Positions 1 through 9,207 of a stretch of DNA of 54,517 nucleotides are shown piece by piece (position 1 is the stretch's first letter; every line of letters begins with the position of its first letter). The notes under the pieces were generated by a model. The model was not told the origin of the DNA. It made no database searches and worked only from the letters and a program-made list of their open reading frames with translations. The stretch covers positions 1 through 54,517 of the forward strand of contig DVLI01000015.1 of assembly GCA_018715595.1 (NCBI GenBank), in the 5' to 3' direction. Both the position numbers and the translations under genes were made by a program. Source of the stretch: Candidatus Caccoplasma merdavium. GTDB lineage: Bacteria > Bacteroidota > Bacteroidia > Bacteroidales > UBA11471.

Positions 1-865
1 CGTTGACGGCGACAGGGAGCGTCATTTCTTCGCCGTTGCGCACAAAAGATATGTCGGCCGAAGCTCCCATGTGCGAGCCGAGGGCAGCGGTGAAGTCGGT
101 GTAGTCGGGTGTGGCTGTTCCGTTCACGGCAATGATGCTGTCGCCCTCCTGCATGCCGGCTTTGGCGGCCCCGTAACCGGCGACGGCATTCTGGACAACC
201 ACCGGCATGCGGCAGCTGGCAAAACGCTGGTTGGCGCCGATGAGTTGCAACATGAGGTCGTCGGGGAGGGTGAGTTTCACCACTTCACCGTTGCGCATGA
301 CTTCTACTTCGTGGGCTTCGGCCATGGCGCGGATTGTCTCGCCCGAGAAATCATACAGGGTCTTTCCGTCGGCGGTCAAGGGAATGTCGCCGTCACGAAA
401 TCCGGCGTTTTGCGCCACTTCGCCATAGACGATTCCGTTGCCGATGTTTTTGATGGGAAGTACCGTTTCGCCCCACACAAAGGCAATCATGGCATAGATG
501 ACGAGCGCGAGCAGGAAATTGTTGATGACGCCGGCCGTCATGATGAGCAACCGTTGCCAGGCCGGTTTGGAGCGGAATTCCCAAGGCTGTTCGGGTTGAG
601 CCATCTGCTCCTTGTCCATCGATTCGTCGATCATGCCGGCGATTTTTACATATCCGCCCAGAGGCAGCCAACCGATGCCATATTCGGTGTCGCTGTTTTT
701 GGGCTTGTATTTGAACAGGGAAAACCACGGGTCGAAAAAGAGATAGAATTTCTCGACTCTCACCTTGAAGAGTCTCGAAAAAAAGAAGTGTCCCAATTCG
801 TGGATAAAGACCAGAATCGAGAGGCTGAGCATGAGTTGTGCGGCTTTTATCAGAAAAGTTTCCAT
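1..865 (-). CDS. rseP: RseP-family site-2 zinc metalloprotease (3' end cut by window edge)
   Basis: Membrane-embedded M50 protease that cleaves transmembrane segments of regulatory proteins such as anti-sigma factors. Reading minus from the ATG at 865, the protein opens with a hydrophobic helix carrying the zinc motif HELGH at residues 21-25, preceded by VFI. A membrane segment containing NNFLLAL follows, then PDZ-like sequence, and the frame is still open at base 1, so the C-terminal zinc-binding motif lies outside. It starts 39 bp after the dxr stop, as last gene of the M23-dxr-rseP operon. The dxr-rseP linkage is common in bacteria. Identity is firm; only the length is unknown. Confidence 0.93.
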   Translation of the reverse strand, partial: METFLIKAAQLMLSLSILVFIHELGHFFFSRLFKVRVEKFYLFFDPWFSLFKYKPKNSDTEYGIGWLPLGGYVKIAGMIDESMDKEQMAQPEQPWEFRSKPAWQRLLIMTAGVINNFLLALVIYAMIAFVWGETVLPIKNIGNGIVYGEVAQNAGFRDGDIPLTADGKTLYDFSGETIRAMAEAHEVEVMRNGEVVKLTLPDDLMLQLIGANQRFASCRMPVVVQNAVAGYGAAKAGMQEGDSIIAVNGTATPDYTDFTAALGSHMGASADISFVRNGEEMTLPVAVN

Positions 866-904
866 AAGTCGGCGGTAAAGTATAAAATCAGAATTTTTGA
901 GAAA

Positions 905-2059
905 TCAAATCCATTCCCTGGTACGGCGACGGGCTTCGGCATCGGTGGCGACATAATCGTCGTAAGTGGGGGTGGCGACAAATGCCACTTCGTCCATGGC
1001 CCGGGCGATGAGGCGGGGCATGTCGGTGAAGGCGATGCGGTCGTGCAGGAACGCCTCCACGACGATTTCATTGGCGGCATTCATGATGCAGGGCATGTTG
1101 CCGCCTTGGCGCATGGCCTCGTAGGCGTAACCGAGAAGGGGAAACCTGTCGGTGTCGGGGCGTTCGAAGGTGAGCGACATGTAATGTTCGAGTCGGGGTT
1201 TGGGGTCGGAGCTGGGCAGCCGGTGCGGATAAGCAAAAGCGTATTGTATGGGGAGCTTCATGTTGGGAAGCCCCAGTTGCGCTTTGATGGCTCCGTCCTG
1301 GAATTGCACCATGGAGTGCACAATCGACTGGGGGTGTACGGCTACCTCGATTTGGTCGGGAGTGACATTGAACAGCCATTGGGCTTCGATGACCTCAAAG
1401 CCTTTGTTCATCATCGAGGCGGAGTCGATGGTGATTTTGGCGCCCATTTTCCAGTTGGGGTGTTTGAGCGCTTCGTTTTTGGTGACATGTTTCAATTCTT
1501 CGGCCGATAAGGTGCGGAACGGGCCGCCCGATGCCGTGAGAATGATTTTCTCGATGGCGTTGTCGTTTTCACCGGCCAGGCATTGGAAAATGGCCGAGTG
1601 CTCCGAGTCGACGGGGATAATGGGCACTCTGTTTTCAAGCGCCAGGCGGGTGATGAGTTCCCCGGCCACGACCAGTGTCTCTTTGTTGGCCAGGGCGATG
1701 GCTTTCCCCGCTTTGATGGCTCGTATGGTGGGGTAGAGGCCGGCATATCCCATCATGGCGGTGAGCACCATGTCGATGGGTTGGGCTTCGACGATTTGGG
1801 CGATGGCATCGCTTCCCGCGAAGGTCTTTATCGGGAGGTCGCTCAGGGCCTCTTTCAGTTTGGGGTAGAGGGTTTCGTCGGCAATGACGACGGCCTCGGG
1901 CGAGAAGCGGCGAGCTTGTTCTATCAGTAGGTCGACATTGTGGTTTGCCGTGAGGGCGTAAACTTCAAAAAGGTCGGCGTGTTCGGCGATGACTTGCAGA
2001 GCCTGTGTCCCGATGGAGCCGGTCGAGCCCAATATGGCCAGTTGTCTTTTTGTTCCCAT
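905..2059 (-). CDS. dxr: 1-deoxy-D-xylulose 5-phosphate reductoisomerase
   Basis: Second step of the methylerythritol-phosphate isoprenoid pathway: NADPH-dependent rearrangement and reduction of DXP to MEP in the cytosol. The 384-residue protein has the expected length. It begins with the nucleotide-binding loop LGSTGSIG, and carries the metal/substrate segments VDSEHSA and ASGGPF and the conserved IDSASMMNKG stretch. The gene follows the M23-like gene after 15 bp and precedes rseP by 39 bp, so all three are probably cotranscribed from the promoter near 3000. Nothing unusual is seen. Confidence 0.97.
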   Translation of the reverse strand: MGTKRQLAILGSTGSIGTQALQVIAEHADLFEVYALTANHNVDLLIEQARRFSPEAVVIADETLYPKLKEALSDLPIKTFAGSDAIAQIVEAQPIDMVLTAMMGYAGLYPTIRAIKAGKAIALANKETLVVAGELITRLALENRVPIIPVDSEHSAIFQCLAGENDNAIEKIILTASGGPFRTLSAEELKHVTKNEALKHPNWKMGAKITIDSASMMNKGFEVIEAQWLFNVTPDQIEVAVHPQSIVHSMVQFQDGAIKAQLGLPNMKLPIQYAFAYPHRLPSSDPKPRLEHYMSLTFERPDTDRFPLLGYAYEAMRQGGNMPCIMNAANEIVVEAFLHDRIAFTDMPRLIARAMDEVAFVATPTYDDYVATDAEARRRTREWI

Positions 2060-2074
2060 AGAAAAGGTGCGCTG

Positions 2075-2938
2075 TCAGAAATGAATATATTCCGATGGAT
2101 TCAAGGGCACGCCCTGGTGCCAAAGTTGAAATTCGACATACGGGCGTATCTTCCCTTCGATAAGATTCCCCGATATGGCGATGTTTTCGCCCTCGGAGAC
2201 TTTTTGCCCGACCGATTTCAGCAGTCGGTCGTTGCATCGGTATATCGATATGTAGTTGTTGTTGTGTTGCACTTCGATGACATATCCCTCTTCTGCGGTG
2301 AAATAGGTGGCGATGACCGTCCCGTCGAGTACCGCCGCCACGGGCGACTGGCGAGGCGGGGTGATGCGTATGCCGAAGATGCGGCGTTGGGGATTGTATG
2401 TCTGGGTCACCCGGCCCTTCACCGGCGGATAGAATATGAGGTTGTCGGCTACGTTTTGGTTAAACACATCGAGCGTGTATTTCCCCTCTTCGGCATATTT
2501 GCGCAGGAATGAGTTGGTGGCGTTGGAAGCCGGCAGGAGCGAGTCGATGGAGTAGGTTTGCAGCGTTTGCTCGCTGTTGATGTCGATGGAGTCGAGGGGA
2601 ATATTGCCCGAAAAAATGTTGGCGAGATTGTCGAGATAGGCTTTGTTGATGTTGACAATGCGGGTCAGCGAGTCGACGGCAAGGGCGTTGTCGACGATTT
2701 GGCTCCGCATTTCGGGGCTCACATACCCCGGTAAGGTGCGACGCAGCGGGGTGCGGGTGATGAGGTAGATGGTGAGTGCTCCGATAATTAGCACGGCGAT
2801 GAGCATCGATAGAATCACCGTCAGTCGCGAAATGCGAAACATCAGGACCTGCTCCAACGTGTGCTCGTTGAAGATGGTGAGTTTGTAGGAAAACCGGAGC
2901 TTTTTCCACACCGATTTTATTTTGTTGCCTGTCTGCAT
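2075..2938 (-). CDS. Membrane-anchored M23/LytM-like protein with degenerate active site
   Basis: A 287-residue protein with a cytoplasmic N-terminus, one membrane helix (about residues 38-60), an extracytoplasmic linker and a C-terminal LytM/peptidase M23 fold (about 170-287). The core pattern (SPVAAVLDGTVIATYF..EGYVIEVQHNNNYISIYR) is recognisable. The catalytic and zinc positions are not: the HxxxD-type motif reads RIFGIRIT, the usual YAHL reads YRCN, and the final HxH reads YVE. Hydrolase activity therefore looks lost, suggesting an EnvC/NlpD-like scaffold or regulator of wall enzymes; that role is inference. First gene of the operon with dxr and rseP. Confidence 0.85.
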   Translation of the reverse strand: MQTGNKIKSVWKKLRFSYKLTIFNEHTLEQVLMFRISRLTVILSMLIAVLIIGALTIYLITRTPLRRTLPGYVSPEMRSQIVDNALAVDSLTRIVNINKAYLDNLANIFSGNIPLDSIDINSEQTLQTYSIDSLLPASNATNSFLRKYAEEGKYTLDVFNQNVADNLIFYPPVKGRVTQTYNPQRRIFGIRITPPRQSPVAAVLDGTVIATYFTAEEGYVIEVQHNNNYISIYRCNDRLLKSVGQKVSEGENIAISGNLIEGKIRPYVEFQLWHQGVPLNPSEYIHF

Positions 2939-2995
2939 ATGTTACCTGTTGCGGTGTTGTTCGTGCATTATATGCAAGAAAACTATCCTAATTTG

Positions 2996-3003
2996 CAAAG
3001 TTA
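2996..3003 (-). promoter_or_regulatory. -7 box for the M23-dxr-rseP operon
   Basis: Minus-strand TAACTTTG matches the Bacteroidetes -7 consensus TAnnTTTG. It lies about 58 bp upstream of the M23-like gene start. No good -33 TTTG was found at the usual spacing. Confidence 0.6.
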
Positions 3004-3230
3004 ATAAATATTCGCGATACCCTGCGGCTCTCTTCCTATTTTTAGAAAAGTTTTGATTTCCCCGCACTTTGCTGGCCGTTGCCGGCTTATTTTTTGCCGG
3101 CGGACGAACTTAATGCGCCCTTTTTCTGTTATATGCTTGCTTTCAATGCAGATTTCCCCTTCGCATTTCCCGGGAGAGGGGGTCTTCTCTTTTGTTTGTC
3201 CGGGAAGGGTAAATTTTTTTTATCAATCGT

Positions 3231-4421
3231 ATGAAAACAAAAAAACATGTTTGGGGGGTGGGGGCAATGGTTGCTGCACTCCTGTTTTGGACAGGAACAA
3301 GTGCGACAGCACAAACCCTTGTCGTCGAGGAAGAAATCGTCGAGGTTCAACCCTTGCCCGGTACGCAGTATTACAGCGCCAAGGGGCCGAGAAGCAACTG
3401 GTTCATGTCGGTGGGTGCCGGTACGCAGACCTATGTCAAGTCGCTCCATCGCGGCAAGCAGCAATTTACGTTGGCTCTCGATGTGGCAGCCGGAAAGTGG
3501 ATTACCCCTTATCTTGCCCTGCGTCTCGATTTCATGGGCGGTAGTGTCAAAAAAATGTGGCCCCGTGTAGGTGAACCGCAAGGTGCCCGTTATGTGGCTC
3601 TTTATGGCGACTTGATGTGGGACCTCACCAATGCTCTCGGCGGTTACGACCCCATGCGTATCGTGTCGTTCAGACCTTTTGCCGGTGTGGGTGCCATGTA
3701 TACGTTCAAAAACGACATGGCCGGGCGTGATACCTACCTCTTCCCCGTGTCGGCCGGTATCAACATCAACTTCCGCCTTTGCCACTATGCCGACTTCTTT
3801 ATCGAGGGCCGTGCCAACATGATGGGCAATAACTTCTCCGAGCAGTTTTGGGCAAGCCGCCGCATAGAGACGATTGTTTCGGCAGTTGCCGGTATCACCG
3901 TGAAATTCGGAAAAGAGCGTTTCAACTCTTACAATCCCTATGCCGAACAGGCTCTTGTCTCGGCCATGAACCAGCGCATCAATGATTTGCGCGAGGAACT
4001 CGAAGATTGTGAGAGTCGTCCCTTGCCTCCTCCCGAGAAAGTCGTCGTTTATAAAACGGCCCCCGCACCCGTCGACACCACGCCCAAATGCCAGGGAAAA
4101 CTTATGTCGGTGGTGCGTTTCTCCATCAACAGTGCCGAGATAGCTCCTGTCGAGATGGTCAACATCTACAACGTGGCTCAGTACATGAAGGCAAATAAGA
4201 GCTGCACCTTGGTCGTTACCGGCTATGCCGATGAGAAAACCGGTACGCCGGCCTACAACAAGCAGTTGAGTCAGAAACGGGCACAGGCGGTGATGGACAC
4301 ACTCATCAAGCAGTACAACATACCGGCCGGTCGCATCGAGATGGTGGCCGGTGGCAGCACCAGCCAACCCTATCCGCAGGATAACAGTTGGAATCGCATC
4401 GTGCTTTTCTCGACCAAGTAA
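3231..4421 (+). CDS. OmpA-family outer-membrane protein
   Basis: A 396-residue exported protein. A signal peptide (about residues 1-27, ending TSATAQ) precedes an N-terminal beta-barrel-like region (about 50-235), a short coiled linker (NQRINDLREELEDCE) and an OmpA/MotB peptidoglycan-binding domain (about 290-396). The domain shows VVTGYADEKTGT and NKQLSQKRAQAVMD, matching the NxxLSxxRAxxV signature. It probably links the outer membrane to the wall. It is monocistronic, divergent from the M23 operon, and ends at a strong hairpin shared with leuB. The start is fixed by the signal peptide. Confidence 0.92.
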   Translation: MKTKKHVWGVGAMVAALLFWTGTSATAQTLVVEEEIVEVQPLPGTQYYSAKGPRSNWFMSVGAGTQTYVKSLHRGKQQFTLALDVAAGKWITPYLALRLDFMGGSVKKMWPRVGEPQGARYVALYGDLMWDLTNALGGYDPMRIVSFRPFAGVGAMYTFKNDMAGRDTYLFPVSAGININFRLCHYADFFIEGRANMMGNNFSEQFWASRRIETIVSAVAGITVKFGKERFNSYNPYAEQALVSAMNQRINDLREELEDCESRPLPPPEKVVVYKTAPAPVDTTPKCQGKLMSVVRFSINSAEIAPVEMVNIYNVAQYMKANKSCTLVVTGYADEKTGTPAYNKQLSQKRAQAVMDTLIKQYNIPAGRIEMVAGGSTSQPYPQDNSWNRIVLFSTK

Positions 4422-4495
4422 AATCCAGTTCTGATTGGACCTTTTTCGTTTACCGGTTGCGCACTGCCAATCACACGGCCGGTAGCGGATAAGGC

Positions 4496-4531
4496 AAAGG
4501 CCCTGCACGGTATGTACCGTGCAGGGCCTTT
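4496..4531. terminator. Bidirectional terminator between ompA-like gene and leuB
   Basis: A perfect 17-bp inverted repeat (aaaggccctgcacggta and its complement) around a 2-nt centre, A-rich before and T-rich after. It sits between convergent genes and can serve both. Confidence 0.88.
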
Positions 4532-4552
4532 TGTCGGTGGGGGAGAGATTCT

Positions 4553-5626
4553 TTATTTCCCTTGGGCGATGTAGTCGGTAATCCACCGGCCCACTTCGGA
4601 GCATTTGTAGGCTTTCCCGTCGCCGCAGATGTCTTCGGTAACGACACCGGCTTCGAGCGAAGCGGCTACGGCACGGCGTATGGCGGCACCCTCTTCCATG
4701 AGGCCGAAAGCATATTCAAACATCAGTGCGGCCGAGAGTATCGTGGCCACGGGGTTGGCGATGTCCTTGCCGGCGGCTTGGGGGTAGGAGCCGTGTATCG
4801 GCTCGAATACCGAGGTGTGTATGCCTATCGAGGCCGAGGGGAGCATGCCCAGCGAACCGGTGATGACCGAGGCTTCGTCGGTGAGAATGTCGCCGAACAT
4901 GTTTTCGGTCACGATGACGTCGAAGCGGCTCGGGAACTGCACGAGCTGCATGGCCGCATTGTCGACAAACATGTATTCGGTCGTGATGTCGGCGTTTTCA
5001 CGGGCGATTGCCTGGGCCACTTCGCGCCACAGACGCGAGGTGCAGAGCACGTTGGCTTTGTCGACCACCGTTACTTTCTGCCGGCGTTGGCGGGCATATT
5101 TGTAGGCGAGGCGCACGATACGCTCCACCTCTTCGCGGCTATACACGCAGGTATCGTAGGCCACGTTCCCGTCTTCGCTGCGTCCTTGCGGGCGACCGAA
5201 GTAGATGCCGCCGGTGAGTTCGCGTATGCACATGAGGTCGGTGCCTTCTACGATGTCGCGACGCAGGGGTGACTTGTGCAGGAGCGAAGCGAAGGTGGTG
5301 ACGGGGCGTATGTTGGCATAGAGCCCCAGTTGCTTGCGCATGCCCAGCAACCCTTGCTCGGGACGTACTTTGGCCGAGGGGTTGTTGTCATACTTGGGGT
5401 CGCCGATGGCACCGAACAATACCGCGTCGGATTCCATGCACAGTTTGTGAGTCTCTTCGGGGTAGGGATTCCCGCAACGGTCGATGGCACAGGCCCCCAC
5501 CAAGGCGTGTTGGTGTGAAAGTTCATGGCCGAAGCGTTTGCACACGGCTTCGGTGACTTGCAGGGCTTGTCCCACGATTTCGGGTCCGATGCCGTCGCCC
5601 GGCAGTACAGCGATTTTCAATTTCAT
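4553..5626 (-). CDS. leuB: 3-isopropylmalate dehydrogenase
   Basis: NAD-dependent oxidative decarboxylation of 3-isopropylmalate to 2-oxoisocaproate in leucine synthesis. The 357-residue protein has the family start ([11 protein letters not shown]), the substrate-binding stretch [10 protein letters not shown], the conserved catalytic Tyr/Lys region (VDKANVL) and [26 protein letters not shown] follows. It is the last gene of the leu operon, 24 bp after the second synthase gene, and ends at the bidirectional hairpin. Confidence 0.97.
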   Translation of the reverse strand: MKLKIAVLPGDGIGPEIVGQALQVTEAVCKRFGHELSHQHALVGACAIDRCGNPYPEETHKLCMESDAVLFGAIGDPKYDNNPSAKVRPEQGLLGMRKQLGLYANIRPVTTFASLLHKSPLRRDIVEGTDLMCIRELTGGIYFGRPQGRSEDGNVAYDTCVYSREEVERIVRLAYKYARQRRQKVTVVDKANVLCTSRLWREVAQAIARENADITTEYMFVDNAAMQLVQFPSRFDVIVTENMFGDILTDEASVITGSLGMLPSASIGIHTSVFEPIHGSYPQAAGKDIANPVATILSAALMFEYAFGLMEEGAAIRRAVAASLEAGVVTEDICGDGKAYKCSEVGRWITDYIAQGK

Positions 5627-5650
5627 ATGCAGATGTTTTTTTGATGATTG

Positions 5651-7168
5651 TTACATTTCTTCGATTTGGTTCAGCATTTTCACCGTGGCCTGTATGGCCG
5701 CTTCGGTTTGGTCGGCGTCGAGGCCGCGGGTCTTGAACGTGTGGTCGTGGTAGTTCCAGGTGATGACGGTTTGCACGAAAGCGTCGGTACGGCCTCCCGG
5801 GGGAATGTCGACCGTGTAGTTGGTGAGCATCGGGAATTCGCGTCCCAGCTGTTGCTTGTAGATGATGCGCACGGCCTTTACGAAGGCGTCGTACTGGCCA
5901 TCGCCCGTTGCCGTCTGTTCATACTGTTTGCCGTGTATCTCTATTTTCACCACGGCTACCGGGTGCAGCCCTTGTGCCAACGCCAGCGAATAATTGAGCA
6001 GCCTGATTTTCTGGTCTTCGATGTTGTGTTTCAGAACGTCGGAGATGATATAGGGCAGGTCGTCTTGCGTGACTTGTTCTTTTTTGTCGCCGAGGGCGAT
6101 GATGCGGTCGGTGACTTTGCGCATCGATTCCTCATCGAGTTCGATGCCCAGCGCTTCGAGGTTTTTCTGAATGTTGGCCTTTCCCGAGGTTTTTCCCAGG
6201 GCATATTCCCGGGTGCGGCCGAAGCGTTCGGGCAGCAGGTCGTTGTAGTAGAGGTTGCTCTTGCTGTCGCCGTCGGCATGTACGCCGGCGCATTGGGTGA
6301 AGACATACTCTCCGATGACCGGTTTGTTGGCGGGAATGCGCACGCCGGAGTATGACTCGACCACGCGGCTTACCTGGTTTATTTTCCGCTCGTCGATGCC
6401 CGTTTGGCATTTCAGCTGGTCGTGCAGGACCGCCAGCACACTCGAAAGCGGAGCATTGCCGGCGCGTTCACCCAGCCCGTTGATGGTGCAGTGTACGCCC
6501 TGTATGCCGGCTTTCACGGCCGAGTAGACGTTGGCGATGGCCAGGTCGTAGTCGTTGTGCCCGTGGAAGTCGAAGCGGCAGCCGGGGTAGCGTTCCAGCA
6601 TGGTCGTGCAGAACTCGAAACACTGGTAGGGGTTGAGAATGCCCAGCGTGTCGGGCAGCATGAAGTGCTCTATCTCTTCGCCGTGCAAGGCGTCCATAAG
6701 TTGGTAGACATACTCGGGCGAGTGTATCATGCCGTTCGACCAGTCTTCGAGGTAGATGTTTACCTGCATGCCGTTTTCCCGAGCCAAGGCGATTTCGGCC
6801 ATGATGTCGGCGATGTGTTCTTCGGGGCTTTTCTTCAATTGTTCGCGGCAGTGGCGCAGCGAGCCTTTGCAGAGCAGGTTAATGATTTTCCCGCCGGCCT
6901 CTTTGATCCAGCGTATCGATATGCCCTTGTCGATGAATCCGAGGATTTCGACGCGGTTGAGAAAATCCTGCTTGTTGGCCCATGCGCATACCTGTTTCAC
7001 CGACTGGAATTCTCCCTCTGATACGCGTGCCGACGCTATCTCTATGCGGTCGACGTGCAACTCCGAGAGCAGCAGGCGGGCGATACTCAGTTTCTCCTGC
7101 GGGGCAAACGAGACGCCCGATGTCTGCTCGCCGTCGCGCAGGGTGGTATCCAATATCTCTATACGCAT
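5651..7168 (-). CDS. Second alpha-isopropylmalate/citramalate synthase-family enzyme
   Basis: HMGL-like acyl-CoA condensing enzyme of 505 residues. It has the DTTLRDGEQ active-site strand, the HGHNDYD metal-binding motif, NGLGERAGN, and a C-terminal LeuA-dimer-type regulatory domain (about 370-505). It differs clearly from the upstream leuA product; the N-terminal substrate loop reads TSGVSFAPQEK where LeuA has [11 protein letters not shown]. Candidate roles are (R)-citramalate synthase (2-oxobutanoate for isoleucine) or a second isopropylmalate synthase; the sequence alone does not decide. It lies 4 bp after leuD, inside the attenuated leu operon, so it is controlled with leucine synthesis. 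Confidence 0.85.
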   Translation of the reverse strand: MRIEILDTTLRDGEQTSGVSFAPQEKLSIARLLLSELHVDRIEIASARVSEGEFQSVKQVCAWANKQDFLNRVEILGFIDKGISIRWIKEAGGKIINLLCKGSLRHCREQLKKSPEEHIADIMAEIALARENGMQVNIYLEDWSNGMIHSPEYVYQLMDALHGEEIEHFMLPDTLGILNPYQCFEFCTTMLERYPGCRFDFHGHNDYDLAIANVYSAVKAGIQGVHCTINGLGERAGNAPLSSVLAVLHDQLKCQTGIDERKINQVSRVVESYSGVRIPANKPVIGEYVFTQCAGVHADGDSKSNLYYNDLLPERFGRTREYALGKTSGKANIQKNLEALGIELDEESMRKVTDRIIALGDKKEQVTQDDLPYIISDVLKHNIEDQKIRLLNYSLALAQGLHPVAVVKIEIHGKQYEQTATGDGQYDAFVKAVRIIYKQQLGREFPMLTNYTVDIPPGGRTDAFVQTVITWNYHDHTFKTRGLDADQTEAAIQATVKMLNQIEEM

Positions 7169-7172
7169 GGAA

Positions 7173-7766
7173 TCAATGGTTGTGGTTCTGTTCCCATGAT
7201 TCGGTCTCGGCTTTTTGGCTCAACAGGTAGTCGATGTCGTCGAGACCGTTCATGAGGCAGTGTTTCTTGTAGGCGTTGATTTCAAAATGTTCGCTCCGTC
7301 CCGTGGTTTTGTTGGTGATGGTCTGAGCGGGCAGGTTCACTTCGACCTCGGTTTTCGGGTTGGCAAAAATCGAGTCGAACAACTCTTTCAGGAACGGCTC
7401 ACTCACCACGACAGGCAATACGAAGTTGTTGAGTTCGTTGTTCTTGTGTATGTCGGCAAAGAAGCTCGAAACCACGACGCGGAACCCGTAATCGGCAATG
7501 GCCCAGGCCGCATGTTCGCGGCTCGACCCTGACCCGAAGTTTTTCCCGGCGACCAATATCTCTCCGCCGTATGTGGGGTTGTTGAGTACGAAATTTTTAT
7601 TGACCGAACCGTCGGGATTGTAACGCCAGTCCCGGAAAAGATTCTCCCCGAATCCTTCTCGGGTGGTTGCTTTGAGAAAACGGGCCGGAATGATTTGGTC
7701 GGTATCTACGTTTTCGAGGGGGAGGGGTACGCAGGTACTTGTCAGTATATCGAATTTCTGTTTCAT
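7173..7766 (-). CDS. leuD: 3-isopropylmalate dehydratase small subunit
   Basis: Swivelling-domain subunit that pairs with LeuC to isomerise 2- to 3-isopropylmalate. At 197 residues it has standard length, with the family signatures [14 protein letters not shown] near the start and [16 protein letters not shown] (about 72-88), which forms the substrate-binding loop. It lies 19 bp after leuC and 4 bp before the second synthase gene. The call is firm. Confidence 0.97.
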   Translation of the reverse strand: MKQKFDILTSTCVPLPLENVDTDQIIPARFLKATTREGFGENLFRDWRYNPDGSVNKNFVLNNPTYGGEILVAGKNFGSGSSREHAAWAIADYGFRVVVSSFFADIHKNNELNNFVLPVVVSEPFLKELFDSIFANPKTEVEVNLPAQTITNKTTGRSEHFEINAYKKHCLMNGLDDIDYLLSQKAETESWEQNHNH

Positions 7767-7785
7767 AGTCGTTTGCTTTTGTTGT

Positions 7786-9180
7786 TTACATCAACGTTCT
7801 GGGGTCGGTGATTACGCCGGTTACGGCAGCGGCGGCGGCTACCAGCGGGCTGGCCAGCAGGGTGCGTGAGCCGGGGCCTTGGCGGCCTTCGAAGTTGCGG
7901 TTGCTGGTCGACACGGCATATTTGCCGGCCGGCACCTTGTCGTCGTTCATGGCCAGGCAGGCCGAGCAGCCCGGTTGACGTATCTCGAATCCGGCCTCTT
8001 GCAGCACCTTGTCGATACCCTCTTCGCGTATCTGCGCGTCGACCAGCCACGAGCCGGGTACCAGCCAAGCCACGATGTGGTCGGCCTTTTTCCGGCCTTT
8101 GACCAGCGAGGCGAAGGCGCGGAAGTCTTCGATGCGGCCGTTGGTGCAGGCACCGAGGAATACATAGTCGACTTTTTTCCCGAGCAGCGGTTCACCCGGT
8201 TTGAAGCCCATATATTGCATCGATTTCTCGAACGAACTTTTTTCTACCTCGCTCATGCCTTCGGTGGTGGGTATATGGGCGGTGATGGCTGTCCCCATGC
8301 CGGGATTGGTGCCGTAGGTAATCATGGGCTCGATGTCGGCGGCGGCGTAGCGCAGCTCTTTGTCGAATGTCGCATCGTCGTCGCTTTTGAGCGTTTTCCA
8401 GTAGGCGACCGCCTTGTCCCAAGCCTCGCCCTGCGGGGCATATTCGCGACCCTTGATATAGGCGAAGGTGGTCTCGTCGGGAGCTATCATGCCGCCCCGG
8501 GCGCCCATTTCGATACTCAGGTTGCACAAGGTGAGGCGACCCTCCATCGAGAGGTTGCGCACGGCTTCACCGGCATATTCGATAAAGTAGCCCGTCGCAC
8601 CGCTGGTGGTGATTTTCGACATCAGGTACAGCGCCATGTCCTTGGCCGTGACGCCTTTGCCCAAAGTGCCGTCGATGGTGATGCGCATGGTCTTGGGGCG
8701 CGATTGCAGGATACACTGTGTGGCCAGTACCATTTCGACTTCGCTGGTGCCGATGCCGAATGCGATGGCACCCATTGCCCCGTGGGTCGAGGTGTGTGAG
8801 TCGCCGCACACGATGGTCATGCCCGGGAGGGTGAGCCCGCGTTCGGGACCGACGACATGTATGATGCCGTTCCGGGGGGTGAGCATGCCGAAGTGGGTGA
8901 GGCCGAACTCCTCGGCATTGCGGGCCAGCGTATCGACCTGCTTGCGGGAAACCGGGTCTTCGATGGGCTTGTCCTGGTCGTGGGTGGGCGTGTTGTGGTC
9001 GGGCATGCAGAATATCTGCCCGGGGCGGAAACATTTCAGCCCCCGCGCACGCAGCCCGTCGAAAGCCTGCGGGCTGGTTACCTCATGGCAATAGAGCCGG
9101 TCGATATAGAGTTGGGTCGGCCCGTCTTCGATTTTCTGTACGACGTGGGCGTCCCATATTTTGTCGAAAAGTGTGTTCAT
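7786..9180 (-). CDS. leuC: 3-isopropylmalate dehydratase large subunit
   Basis: Aconitase-family [4Fe-4S] subunit of isopropylmalate isomerase, 464 residues. The cluster ligands are visible in [16 protein letters not shown] and in GCSACLAMN (two cysteines), and the [19 protein letters not shown] signature is intact. It is the second gene of the leu operon, 27 bp after leuA. A full catalytic set is present, so it should be active with LeuD. Confidence 0.97.
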   Translation of the reverse strand: MNTLFDKIWDAHVVQKIEDGPTQLYIDRLYCHEVTSPQAFDGLRARGLKCFRPGQIFCMPDHNTPTHDQDKPIEDPVSRKQVDTLARNAEEFGLTHFGMLTPRNGIIHVVGPERGLTLPGMTIVCGDSHTSTHGAMGAIAFGIGTSEVEMVLATQCILQSRPKTMRITIDGTLGKGVTAKDMALYLMSKITTSGATGYFIEYAGEAVRNLSMEGRLTLCNLSIEMGARGGMIAPDETTFAYIKGREYAPQGEAWDKAVAYWKTLKSDDDATFDKELRYAAADIEPMITYGTNPGMGTAITAHIPTTEGMSEVEKSSFEKSMQYMGFKPGEPLLGKKVDYVFLGACTNGRIEDFRAFASLVKGRKKADHIVAWLVPGSWLVDAQIREEGIDKVLQEAGFEIRQPGCSACLAMNDDKVPAGKYAVSTSNRNFEGRQGPGSRTLLASPLVAAAAAVTGVITDPRTLM

Positions 9181-9207
9181 AGCGTATGTTGTTTTTTTGA
9201 AGTCGGA

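Noticed and set aside
71..1510. 479-codon plus-strand frame opposite rseP/dxr, and similar long antisense frames such as 8857-10692 and 17475-19325
   Set aside because: Long antisense frames are expected from the codon bias of these genes; the opposite strands encode well-conserved families.
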